A DNA stretch of 21,700 nucleotides, from positions 1 through 21,700 of the forward strand of contig JANQBS010000457.1 of assembly GCA_033085395.1 (NCBI GenBank), given 5' to 3'. How positions within the stretch are numbered: position 1 is the stretch's first letter; every line of letters starts with the position of its first letter. Positions 9,807 through 18,142 of this stretch are shown here, one piece after another. Origin of the DNA: Xanthoparmelia taractica (lineage: Eukaryota; Ascomycota; Lecanoromycetes; Lecanorales; Parmeliaceae). A program made the position numbers and the translations under genes. The notes under the pieces are model-generated. The model made no database searches. It was not told where the DNA came from and worked only from the letters and a program-made list of their open reading frames with translations.

Positions 9807-9909
9807 ATTTTGGTGCGGCTACCATATAAATTTAAGTTAGTGGATATAATTAAGCGAATCTTGCGTTGCGCAACCTTGCGTTGGTATCTTGCGCCCCCAG
9901 GACTTCCCG
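9807..9909 (-). repeat. Right terminal inverted repeat of the MULE
   Basis: Reverse complement of the left repeat: identical over the terminal 65 bp (9845-9909), imperfect inward to about 9807. Ends with GGACTTCCCG directly followed by the duplicated target. Confidence 0.93.
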
Positions 9910-9918
9910 TAAAGATAT
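9910..9918 (+). repeat. Right 9-bp target-site duplication (TAAAGATAT)
   Basis: Exact copy of 6677-6685, abutting the right inverted repeat. The intact duplication shows that the element's two ends have not been rearranged relative to the flanks since insertion. Confidence 0.9.
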
Positions 9919-10149
9919 CTGCTAAGAATTCTCAAGCTTTCTACATACGCTAGGAGTCTCTTATCCAGGTCTATCGCGGATATCCATATAGCCGAACGTA
10001 CTGATTAAATGCTAAGGGTAAGCTGCCAGGCACTACATTATCACCTTCTCTTAAATAGTTTCTAAGCTGTAATGCATCTTTTATATCTTACATTACCCTT
10101 CTGAAATCACCCACCCCGGTAATGCCACTCCTGCTTGCCCATATCGAGC

Positions 10150-11102
10150 TTACTCTGTCTTGTCGGCAATCTCAAGTATCTCTACCCCATCTATCTCGTC
10201 AACATCCCGAGCTCTAAGCTCATTGACCAGATGCGGTTGGCTGCCTAACCCGGTTGGATTCCCGCCATGAAGCTCCTTTATCGACTGGGGCCCAGCGGCG
10301 TTAAGAACCGCTGTCTTGATGTTTATTATTTCCCGGTATCTCGCTTCCCATGTCTGGACCTCGTTTCTCAACACCCGCTTGCCCTTTCCCTGTCTCCAGA
10401 GCAGTACCAAAGCGACGACGAGTGCTAACCCTAATAGTCCACTTACCCCGGCTCCTATTGCAACGTCCCTTTCCGATGTTGATGATGATGACGATGACGC
10501 CTTTTCAGAAGGACAACCTGATATTGATGCTTTTTCCGTTGCGGTAACCGTTGCCGTTGAGATTACAGTTGTGGCTACCGTAGCGGTGATAGTGCTAGTG
10601 AGGTTGGGAGATGTAGAGCCAGATGTGCGGTTGAATATCACCAATCCAGCTTCAACCGAAAAAGGTGCGTTGCTGCCTTTAGTCGGAACCCAGCATGTTC
10701 CATTTCCTGAGATGCAGTGTTTACAGCAGAATTTGGGATCCTCGTGGGGATTGGGATTGACGATATGTACGTTCACCCCGCCATGTAAGTTGACTGCGAT
10801 GTTGATGTCAGCGTCAAGGCTAAGCTATGCGCCAGGCCGCAACAGGTCTAACGGTGCTCAAGATGAGTTTTACCATCGGAACAAATTTGCGGACACTCTA
10901 AGCTCTGCCATTTCTGATCGGTGCAGCTGCCTCTGGAAATACGTTCGCCGCCTGTTTGTGCGAGGCACAACTTGTTGTTCAGGCATACATCGGCCGCGCT
11001 ACAGCATGCGCTAGCCCCGCCGGCGGGAAGAAGAGAGTGGCATGGGATGTCTTGAGGAGCTACCGAACCATCAGGAAAGTAGCATGCTTCGCCGTCACCC
11101 AT
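10150..11102 (-). CDS. Cysteine-rich ectodomain, single-pass membrane protein
   Basis: Exon 1 is 11102-10874, the intron is 10873-10794 (80 nt; GTAAAA donor, GCTGAC branch, CAG acceptor), and exon 2 is 10793-10150 ending in TAA. Total 873 nt, 290 residues. Residues 1-115 hold thirteen cysteines (7, 21, 33, 34, 40, 46, 60, 70, 74, 99, 100, 103, 110), opening with CYFPDGSVAP and including CCS...C and RGSCTD. Residues 135-187 are Thr/Ser-rich, as in O-glycosylated stalks, and include a poly-Ser run. Residues 187-209 (VAIGAGVSGLLGLALVVALVLLW) form one membrane span followed by basic RQGKGKR, so the tail of about 80 residues is cytoplasmic. There is no cleavable signal peptide. This is the common fungal layout of Cys-rich head, Ser/Thr stalk, one helix and a tail, similar to uncharacterised surface proteins; a sensor or surface role is inference. 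The frame is intact, in contrast to the neighbouring transposon. Confidence 0.88.
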
Positions 11103-12169
11103 TTTGATGTTCCGTTGGGATAACTAACATTCAAGTACCGAAAATCTGAGTATTAAAGGTTAGGGCGCGAGTTGGAGACAAGGATGGGCTTTTGTTGTTT
11201 TTGGCAGTTAGGTAGGCCTCCATTACTACCCCTGAAAAATCGAAACCCAGAAAATCTTAATGGGACACAGCGATATGAAACATGCGGCGCAAAACAAGGA
11301 GCGACCCAGGTCGCAAGGCTGGCTGATTGCCAGGTGCATTTGGTCAGCCTTTCCATTACCGGAGAGTACCGTTGCAGTTTGGACCATAATCCTGCAAAAT
11401 GTAGCTGGAATTTAGTTGAAAGCCAAAATGTTCCGCACCAGGTAGACAGTGGTATGAGTCAATCTAGTGCTAGGGTCCTTTGCAAGTATCAGGATTCGCT
11501 TCAAACTATTTATACTTGTACGTATCGAATGCTGATGATGCAGGGGGTGGCGGGCAGTGAGCTCGTGCTGTACTGCTTCGGAGAGAAGAGTAGGCCTGCA
11601 AAGTGACCCGTATAGTACGTGTTAATAGTTAAGCGGATGGTCAGTCGGGGGCAGTTGACAAATACGGCTGAACCTTCCGCTCGCGCCGTGTTCCATGTGG
11701 CACTGTCCCACACCTCCGCTCATAGCAAGCCTGCTGAGCCCCAAAATCTTCCAGAGATATAGGCTCATCATTATTGGATAGTTTTCACCCAAGATCTCTA
11801 AAATGAGATCTTTCACGTCCACAGTAAAGCGGGTATTCACAGGGTCCATGGCCGTTTTTTTTCTTTCGCAATTTCCGTGATGAATTTAGTTGCCCTACTG
11901 TAATCCTGGATACCTTAAGAGCAATATCTTGAGCAATATCTTGTGCTTTGGCAACGAATCCTTGTCACCCTGTTTGTTGGAAATATTGAGAGGAGGATGA
12001 AGAATTTTTTGATTCTATGGGTGTGAGAAGGCTACTTATACCCAGGGAACTATCTACTAAAGTCAGCTATTTTTAACCTAAAGACAGCTCCAGACTACTA
12101 AAAATCGACCTAAAAACAGCTCAGTTCTAAATCCAGCTATCTTTAGATCGAATTTCTATTAAAAAAAAA
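11103..12169. other. No confident gene; promoter side of the membrane-protein gene
   Basis: The left part is upstream of the minus-strand gene starting at 11102. A plus-strand frame (11172-11606) and a minus-strand frame (11849-11622, starting MDPVNTRFTVDVKDLILEIL in a good ATG context) are open but not recognisable. The latter could be a first exon, with a GTGAAA donor just after the quoted residues. A 12-mer, GAGCAATATCTT, is duplicated in tandem at 11919-11942. Four degenerate CAGCT-containing units occur at about 12040-12145. Composition turns AT-rich and CpA-poor from about 12150. Confidence 0.45.
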
Positions 12170-12233
12170 ATTCTAAAGAGTATATTTTATAGAGCTCGCT
12201 TAAGGCTATCTAGCGCGCTATTGCTAACTAAGA
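12170..12233 (+). repeat. Direct repeat, left copy (partner 16079-16134)
   Basis: The core ATTTTATAGAGCTCGCT and the flanking GCGCGCTAT-like block recur in the same orientation at 16079. Weaker similarity follows further on in both places, including GAGGTCTT..ACGAATC and an AT-rich TATA-like tract. The two copies are 3.9 kb apart and may be terminal repeats of one LTR element or two copies of another repeat family. Confidence 0.6.
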
Positions 12234-12283
12234 TAGATAAATAGGATATAGAGTGATAAATTATTGAAATAAATTCAAAAAGC

Positions 12284-12327
12284 GTGTCAAGACCAGGGAG
12301 CGGGTACTCCCGAAGAGGTCTTGGCAC
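12284..12327 (+). repeat. Strong stem-loop
   Basis: GTGTCAAGACC (12284-12294) pairs with GGTCTTGGCAC (12317-12327) over 11 positions with one G.T wobble. Inside it, GGGAG (12296-12300) pairs with CTCCC (12307-12311). It is an unusually GC-rich, non-RIPed island in AT-rich DNA and is followed by a TATA-like CTATATAATA. Inverted repeats near the 5' edge followed by a TATA tract are seen in fungal LTRs, so it may mark an LTR edge (TGTCAAGACC). Confidence 0.55.
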
Positions 12328-12360
12328 GAATCCCCATTCTATTCCTCGGGCTATATAATA

Positions 12361-12612
12361 AATATAATATAGATCTACAAAAAAATCATAGTTATTTAGG
12401 ATAATATTAATAATACGCTTTTCGAATTTTCTAGATCGAGCTAAAATTAAGCTAGTTAGTATTAGATTGAAATCTTAAGACTGCGAGATAGTCGCGAGTT
12501 AAATTTAGATATATAGATATGCAATATAATCAAGATCTATAAGAAAAAGTTAAATATTTAGGATTATTTTAATTTTAGGATTTCTAAATTTCCTAAATCG
12601 AACTAGATGTAA
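12361..12612 (+). repeat. Pair of ~100-bp direct repeats
   Basis: The segment beginning AATATAATATAGATCTA at 12361 recurs, diverged, at 12523 (AATATAATCAAGATCTA). Both continue through TTATTTAGGAT/ATATTTAGGAT and a CTAGATCGAGCTA/CTAAATCGAACTA block. The offset is 162 bp. The differences are largely of the C-to-T or G-to-A type. Confidence 0.5.
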
Positions 12613-13003
12613 GGTAGCAAGGCCTCTTTTCAATAAAGCTACGTGGTAATTAGCGAGATTAAGGAACGTAGATACTAGGATAATCGTCTAAATTACTAAG
12701 TGAACTAATAGCTAAGAAAGAAAAAAGAGAAAAAGAGGATTCGCGGGTATTTGAGACTTCCGCTAAGTATACTAGGTACTCGCCCTTACTGCGTAGTCTA
12801 TAGCCTAGCAAGCGAGTTAAGCGAGTCCTATTAGTCTACGCTAAGTGCTTCTATCCTTATAATCGCTTCCCCCCTTAGAAGATTAAGCCCCTAAACCTTA
12901 TTATAATTACGTATTGCAATTAAGTGCTTACGAGTGTGTATATACTAAAACCGCAATAGCGCGACTACGAATATCGTTACCTTGATTAATAGAATACGTG
13001 CTC

Positions 13004-13161
13004 GCTATTATTCTATTAAGATATACTATTATCGTCGTTATCCTATTGTGATATACTATTATCGCAGTTATCCCATTGTAATATACTATTATCGCTATAT
13101 ATTCTATTGTAATATACTATTATCGCTATTTAATATACTATTATCGCTATTATTTCATTAT
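13004..13161 (+). repeat. ~30-bp minisatellite, about five units
   Basis: Five units share ATATACTATTATCGC followed by a variable TTATCCTATTGT-type half. One unit is shortened to about 21 bp. The array keeps a plus-strand frame open (Tyr/Ile-rich), which looks fortuitous. It sits between two occurrences of CGCAATAGCGCG (12952 and 13341). Confidence 0.75.
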
Positions 13162-13659
13162 GTTAATAGCGCGAAAATCACGCTAGTGAGATATAAAACC
13201 TCACTTACTTTCTTTTCTAGTTATAATAATAATATCAATATTAATATCAATACTAGTAAGTGCTAAGCTTTTCTTATTATCTATTATTTAGTCTTTAACT
13301 ATTTCTAGCGTAGTGTTATAATAGCGAGCTATGCATTATCGCAATAGCGCGGCGCATATATTAATTAAGATGATAATTAAGTAAGGTTGAGATCGCTTAA
13401 CTAAGTTAATTTTATTCATAATAAGTACTTTAAAGAATACTTTGCTCTACTCTGAAAGCTCTTCGCGATGCTTTCTAGCTATACGCAAGAGCTTATCGAA
13501 TATGCGTAGTTACATACAAAAAGGGCGAACTTCATGAGAAGTATACTAACAATATTAACAGTGTTCGCTTCTATCACCCCTCGTCGTCGCGACCTTAATG
13601 ATCGCTTCGTCTATAGGTGAATAAATAGTAATACGAGAATTTTAACTAATAAGCTATAG

Positions 13660-13765
13660 CTACTTCGCCTACTACCTCGGCTTCTACTACCACCGCTTTC
13701 GCTGCCCCCGCTCCTACTACCCCTATTACTACTATTGCAGCTTCGGCTATCGCTACTATTAATAA
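13660..13765 (+). repeat. Low-complexity CTA/CTC/GCT trinucleotide-rich tract
   Basis: Imprecise trinucleotide repeats read as a Thr/Ala/Pro-rich stretch on the plus strand (for example APAPTTPITT), closing with NKYLKLL before a stop. It could be the low-complexity start of a decayed transposon gag-like frame, or simple-sequence DNA. It is less RIPed than its surroundings. Confidence 0.4.
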
Positions 13766-13910
13766 GTATCTGAAATTGCTCTAAAGATATGCTTGACTAA
13801 TAAGATTAATAGCTACTTCTATCGGCCTCTTTCCCGTCCCTTAAGATATATTAACTAAGAGGGAGAATAATATATAATTAAGGAATTACGCTAACACGTG
13901 CTAAGTCTCT

Positions 13911-14117
13911 ACTTGCCTTCGTTATATTCGCGCTCTTACGCGTGATCAGATCGCGATATACCTTGCGTCTTCTATTAACTCTCGCCAGCGCAAATATAGT
14001 CGCTACTCCCGCGGCGGGCACGCTTACGTGCTAAATCCCCTTTCCCCTTATCATCAAGCTACGATATTTATAACTACGATTATCTTTTTATCTATTCGCC
14101 TTCGTCTCGCTACGTGA
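13911..14117 (+). pseudogene. Unrecognised 69-codon open stretch in RIPed DNA
   Basis: Between two stops the plus strand stays open for about 69 codons and includes ALTRDQIAIYLASSI and RKYSRYSRGGHAYVLN. The LTRDQIAIYL part has the look of a short helix-turn-helix, as in transposases, but I cannot name a family. GC content is higher than either side. It may belong to the same repeat as the upstream trinucleotide tract. Confidence 0.3.
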
Positions 14118-14577
14118 AAGAATAAGATAATCTTAATTTATAGATTTAAGAGTTTAGCTAATAGAAGTAAACGCCTTACGCGCTTATAACGCTATCGTTA
14201 CTTCTTCTCCCTCTATCGCTATTCTCTCTTATCTATCGACGATTATTTTTAATAAGAATATCTACTTTTTATCTTAAAAGAACGTTTTAATTAATATTAA
14301 ATAGTACTATAACTAAATTTAAGTGCGATTCTTATAATTATCGTTTTTTTTATTATATAAAGCGCTTCGGCGCGTTAGGTTATTATACGTATATAAGTCT
14401 TCGAGCTAAGAATAGCTATGTGTACCTGGTTTACGAGCCAAAATAAATTATCTGCGAGCCCCCTACTACTACTATTATCTTTTCTTTTATAATCTACCTC
14501 GCTTCTTAACTTTCTATAACGATTACGTTTTCTACTTTATCTTAGATACTAACTTATATAACTTCTTTATTTATTTA

Positions 14578-15930
14578 AAGTTCTTAATTATATTCTTAAT
14601 ATTTTTAAAATACTTTATTAATTTTCACGAAGCTTTATAAGACGAGAAATCTTTTCAATTAATAAGATACTTAGTCTCGCTCTTACGAACTCTTTTATCT
14701 AATATCTTATTAATCTCTTATTTCTCTTCTTTATTAATTAAGATCGCTTACGACTCTAAATTATTACCTCGCGAATATTACGACTCTAATAGCGATATAT
14801 AAAATATAGAATAAATTCTCTTATATCTAGTAGAAAGGTCTAGCTTATAAGTTTACGTGCTTATTTTCTTAAGCACTTCGAAAGATCTAAACTATCTATA
14901 ATTAAGTTTCTTCTTTAGTCGCGAGATACGTATATTTAAGCTTTATAATAACACTTTATCTTTCTCTTAAAAAGCAATAGTCTTATAATTACTATTATAA
15001 TACTTTACTTACTAATTCGTAACTCGCTTTCATAGTTCTTTTAGATACGATCTAGTATCTCGCAATTATTCTACTCGCTCTATAGTAAGCGATACTTTCC
15101 CCCTTAAGATCCTACTCTTATATCACGGTTTTGACATATGCTCTCCGAATACCAAGCCCGATATGAATCAATATTGCTTCGAAGAAGAGTTTTTAGAGTC
15201 TTCGTAGCATATTTAGTCAATAAAAGTAGTTAATCTCACTACACGTCCATTCGTTCGTGACACCTTAGAAGTATTTTCCAAATCTACTATATATCTTATT
15301 AGTAGTTCTTGCGAGATTTTATTTTTACTTACATAAATATTATTATTATATATAAACGTAATTATTAGTAATATTTCGAGTTAATTATCTTACTTATAAT
15401 TATAATATATTCGTAAGTAATATTCGAGAACTTAATTTTATCTCTTAGTCTAATTATTTATTTAAGAATAAAACGTAATACTAAGTCTACGCTTCGCATC
15501 TAAGTGTTAATATAACGTTATTTAAAACTTACTTATAAATAGTAAGCCCCGATCTAAAATTAAGTTACGTATTATATTACGTAATAACATAAACTCTCGC
15601 CACATAATATTAGCAAGTTCATCTACTTTTAGATCTTTTATAGTCGCTATATATATTATATACTTCGTAAGTTTATCTACTAAAATCAAGATAGTATCGT
15701 AGATCTTACTAGTATAGAAATTTCTCGTAGATAATAGATTTATAATAAAGTTCATTATTATAGTGTAAAATAGATTCACGCCGCCTAATAAAATTAATAT
15801 TAGCTCGCCATAAGGCTTATAATAATAAACTTATATTCGCTAATAATCGAGGCAAGTATAAATATAGTCTACTATTTTGATTATTATATCTAATTAATAA
15901 TATTTAAATCTAACGGTAGAACTCGACGGT
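14578..15930 (-). pseudogene. Ty3/gypsy chromovirus pol fragment (integrase plus chromodomain)
   Basis: On the minus strand the order is as follows. At about 15880-15810 a zinc-finger remnant reads TCLDY then KPYGEL; the second Cys is Tyr. The integrase core is open for 85 codons at 15779-15522, with the first Asp in LVDKLTKY and the second in LILDRG. At about 15470-15400 comes a TKR...VLEYYLR block where the family has TER, so the third catalytic residue is Lys. At about 14960-14820 an NIR..RLKKKL...FEVL..IS..KLDL block matches the integrase C-terminal GPY/F region. At 14735-14578 a chromodomain reads EI(N)KILDKR...KYLIN-stop-KDF...AS-stop-K, with both expected Trp turned into stops. Many Gln and Trp codons are stops, the RIP signature. 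Reverse transcriptase, RNase H and gag are missing: the copy is cut off near 15930. Confidence 0.82.
15119..15265. mobile_element. Short non-RIPed insertion inside the gypsy pol relic
   Basis: About 140 bp with normal CpA/TpG content interrupt the integrase C-terminal region, between the segment reading RYIVDLEN and the one reading ERVE. On the minus strand it begins TGTCACGAACG (15262) and ends CATATGTCA (15132), so it has TG...CA ends like an LTR. No target duplication was found, so its nature (solo LTR, small non-autonomous element or filler) is open. It must be younger than the RIP that hit the host element, or too short for RIP to recognise. Confidence 0.5.
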
Positions 15931-15931
15931 T

Positions 15932-16042
15932 TTGCAGTGTAAAATAGGTCGGGTTATTAGTCTATTAGTTCGCTAAGAAGTTTCGTCGCGAGTCGCTGAA
16001 CTAGCGCGGCTGGGCGTTTTGCAGTGCAAAATAGTCCGGGGA
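15932..16042 (+). repeat. Two copies of a near-palindromic TTTTGCAGTGYAAAATAG motif
   Basis: GTTTTGCAGTGTAAAATAGGTCGGG starts near 15932 and GTTTTGCAGTGCAAAATAGTCCGGG near 16017, in the same orientation and about 85 bp apart. The first copy differs by a C-to-T change in the palindrome. They sit exactly where the gypsy pol is truncated, so they may be the edge of another element (a DNA transposon end is possible). No inverted partner was found in the window. Confidence 0.45.
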
Positions 16043-16078
16043 ATCGTGAATAACTCGACTCAATTGCATGCAATGAGA

Positions 16079-16134
16079 AATCTGAAGAGTGCATTTTATA
16101 GAGCTCGCTAAGCGCTATTCAACGCGCTATCGCT
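16079..16134 (+). repeat. Direct repeat, right copy (partner 12170-12233)
   Basis: Same orientation as the left copy, sharing GCTATT and ATTTTATAGAGCTCGCT-type blocks. Downstream the left copy retains a GC-rich hairpin whereas the right copy is AT-rich at the equivalent position, as expected if RIP hit the right copy harder. Confidence 0.6.
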
Positions 16135-16962
16135 TTCGAATATCGAGCCCGAAGTCGTTAAGTTATAATGTCAATTAAGTAACGAGTAAAGATTTATTAA
16201 GAACTATATACGAGCTCTTTCGGCGAGGTCTTAACGAATCTTTTTATTTCTTTTCCTTCAATTAAGAATATTATATAATAGAGATTTAATAAATAGTCTT
16301 TAATATCGAGATTAAATTCGACTTTAGCGTCTTAATTCAAGAAAAATTCAATTATATCGAGCGAGTTCGTATCGTAGAATATTCTTTTTATTAGATAATA
16401 TTAATAGTTCTCTAACGTCTAAGATAAAGAGAATCTCTCTTTTAACTCTCGACGAAGAAACTCGTATCGTATATAATTAAAGCGATCTCTCTACTTATAG
16501 ATAATCTTCTTTCTCGTTACTTTGATTTAAATAGAGATAAGAATAATTATAAAGAAAGATATTAAATATATAAGAAGAAGGGCTTAGCTAGATTAGGGGT
16601 TAAATATTAAGAATAATAGTTAGAAGTTAAATAGATAGGGAAAGACGAGACTAGTTCTAGTAGTATATATAGTTTCTTTATATATAGTAGATAGATCTAT
16701 TAGATAGACTAAATATTCTTTAACTACACGTGTTTATCTAGTAGCTAATTAATCGAAACGAGCGCGATTTGTAAGCAATATATTATTTATTTGCTATTCT
16801 ATTCTATACTATATTTGCATATAGCTTAGCTATTATATAATAGAACGCCCCCTTATTAATTCCCTTATAAAGCTTTATTAGTCGTATACGCACTTAGTAG
16901 ATAGATCTCTTCTTCTCGAAATTATTCGTAGCTAAACGATTATATATAGACGCCGCGGCGCC

Positions 16963-17154
16963 TTAGAATATAGTATTATTAATATTATAGAACTCGCCGT
17001 TCTTAATAGGGAAGAACCGGGCGATAGGAATATCGAAAGCTCGCTTTCTTCGATCGCTAGAAGTCTTAATCTTATAATTTATATTAACGTATACTTTATC
17101 GCCTGCTAGCAGGAGAGGTATAATATATAAATTCACCTTCTTCTTGATTATATT
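16963..17154 (-). pseudogene. Unrecognised RIPed coding relic (63 open codons)
   Basis: A stop-free minus-strand stretch in otherwise stop-rich DNA. The amino-acid make-up is protein-like (mixed hydrophobic, GDKVYV, RRKRAFDIP, FFPIKNGEFYN), in contrast to the Lys/Asn/Ile runs of the flanking DNA. It probably belongs to an inactivated transposon or subtelomeric repeat gene whose family I cannot name. Confidence 0.35.
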
Positions 17155-17670
17155 CTAATACTGGGAAAAATAGTCGATATTCGCGTAACTATATACGATT
17201 TTCTTATTATTAAAATTATTATTAGTTGTTAGCTATTCGATTAAAGACTTCTTAAAGATTTATCTATTAATACGATCGAGTTTATTACGAGATCTATATA
17301 CGATATTTACGCGAACTATATTTAGTTTAATATATTTTTATATCTCGAGTAAAAGATCGCGCGAATTGTAATATCTCTTTTGTAATATATCGAGTATTAG
17401 AATATAGATAGAAGATCGCGAGGAATTATTAGTAGACTAGAAGAAAAAAGAAGACGAAGTAAAGAAATAAATATTGCTAAAAATTAACGAATTAGAATCG
17501 CTATTATTAGAGTCGAAGAAGAAGAGATCGTTCGTAGTTTCGCTACCGATCTCTATAGTCGTACGCGTAGTATTATACTTGTTCTAGATCTTCTCGATAA
17601 ACGTATAAAAGTAAGCGAATACTATATATAAAGCGTAATTAGTAGTTATCTTATATGAGATAGAAGTTAG

Positions 17671-17905
17671 AGAAAAGTTATTTATAGACGTAATCTTTGA
17701 TGATTAATATAAAGATCTTAGAAGTATCGAGAATAGCGAACGAATTTTAGGTTTAAACTAACGTTACGCTTTATATAGTCTAAAGAATTATAAGCTAATC
17801 GACGTTTAGCTTAAATAGAATCTCTTTAATAATATTAATTTATTATTATATCGATACGTTTGGTCTTTAGGTGATAATACTATTAATAGTCTAGCGCTTA
17901 AAGTA
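17671..17905 (+). pseudogene. Unrecognised RIPed coding relic (plus strand)
   Basis: A plus-strand reading with in-frame TAA/TAG at positions where Gln or Trp would be natural. Blocks include FIDVIFDD, RSIENSERILGLN, RYALYSLKNYKLIDV and NLFNNINLLLYRYVWSLGD. It may be part of the same decayed repeat as 16963-17154, although that one reads on the other strand. Confidence 0.35.
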
Positions 17906-18142
17906 GTGAGATATTAGAGTTTTTCGAAAATAAGATCGTAGAGCTCGATAATCGAGCGGCGATCTATCTGCTAATAGTTCGAAGACTGCGAAGATATTTA
18001 GACTATGCTCGTCTTCGGCGAGCTATATAGCGAAGATCGAGTCGTTATCGTTAATGGAGATAAAAGTAATTATAATAATAATAATAAGAATAATTACTAG
18101 AAGATATCGAGGTGAGAATAACTTAAATGCAATAAGAGAAAG

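Larger units (their letters stand above)
6686..9909 (-). mobile_element. Complete Mutator-like element (MULE), RIP-inactivated
   Basis: A 3224-bp element bounded by long inverted terminal repeats and a perfect 9-bp target duplication. The outer 65 bp of the repeats match perfectly (6686-6750 and 9845-9909), and similarity continues imperfectly to about 103 bp. The interior has a minus-strand transposase relic with MULE-type motifs. From about 6905 to 9620 the interior is strongly depleted in CpA/TpG, whereas both ends contain them at normal levels. Combined terminal repeat length, duplication length and transposase motifs place it in the Mutator superfamily; hAT would give 8 bp and Tc1/mariner TA. 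It is immobile by itself, but its intact ends could in principle be recognised by a transposase supplied elsewhere. Confidence 0.92.
16135..18142. other. RIP-degraded DNA with two unrecognised protein relics
   Basis: Strong CpA/TpG depletion throughout. Two stretches still look protein-coding. On the minus strand 17154-16963 is open for 63 codons (includes IIPLLLAGDKVYV and IPIARFFPIKNGEFYN). On the plus strand 17671-17905 reads as protein with RIP-type stops (includes YKDLRSIENSERILGLN and YVWSLGDNTINSLALK). I recognise neither. No intact gene is possible here. Confidence 0.5.

Noticed and set aside
10316..11014. Long plus-strand frame of 232 codons
   Set aside because: It lies antisense to the Cys-rich membrane protein gene, which has conserved-looking cysteines, a membrane span and a clean intron.
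11172..11606. Plus-strand frame of 144 codons
   Set aside because: No domain, signal peptide or splice support; length is not exceptional for DNA of this composition.
12982..13266. Plus-strand Tyr/Ile-rich frame
   Set aside because: It is produced by the minisatellite units reading through in frame; no evidence of a real protein.
15132..15262. Calling the non-RIPed insertion a definite solo LTR
   Set aside because: Ends are TG...CA but no flanking target duplication could be found.
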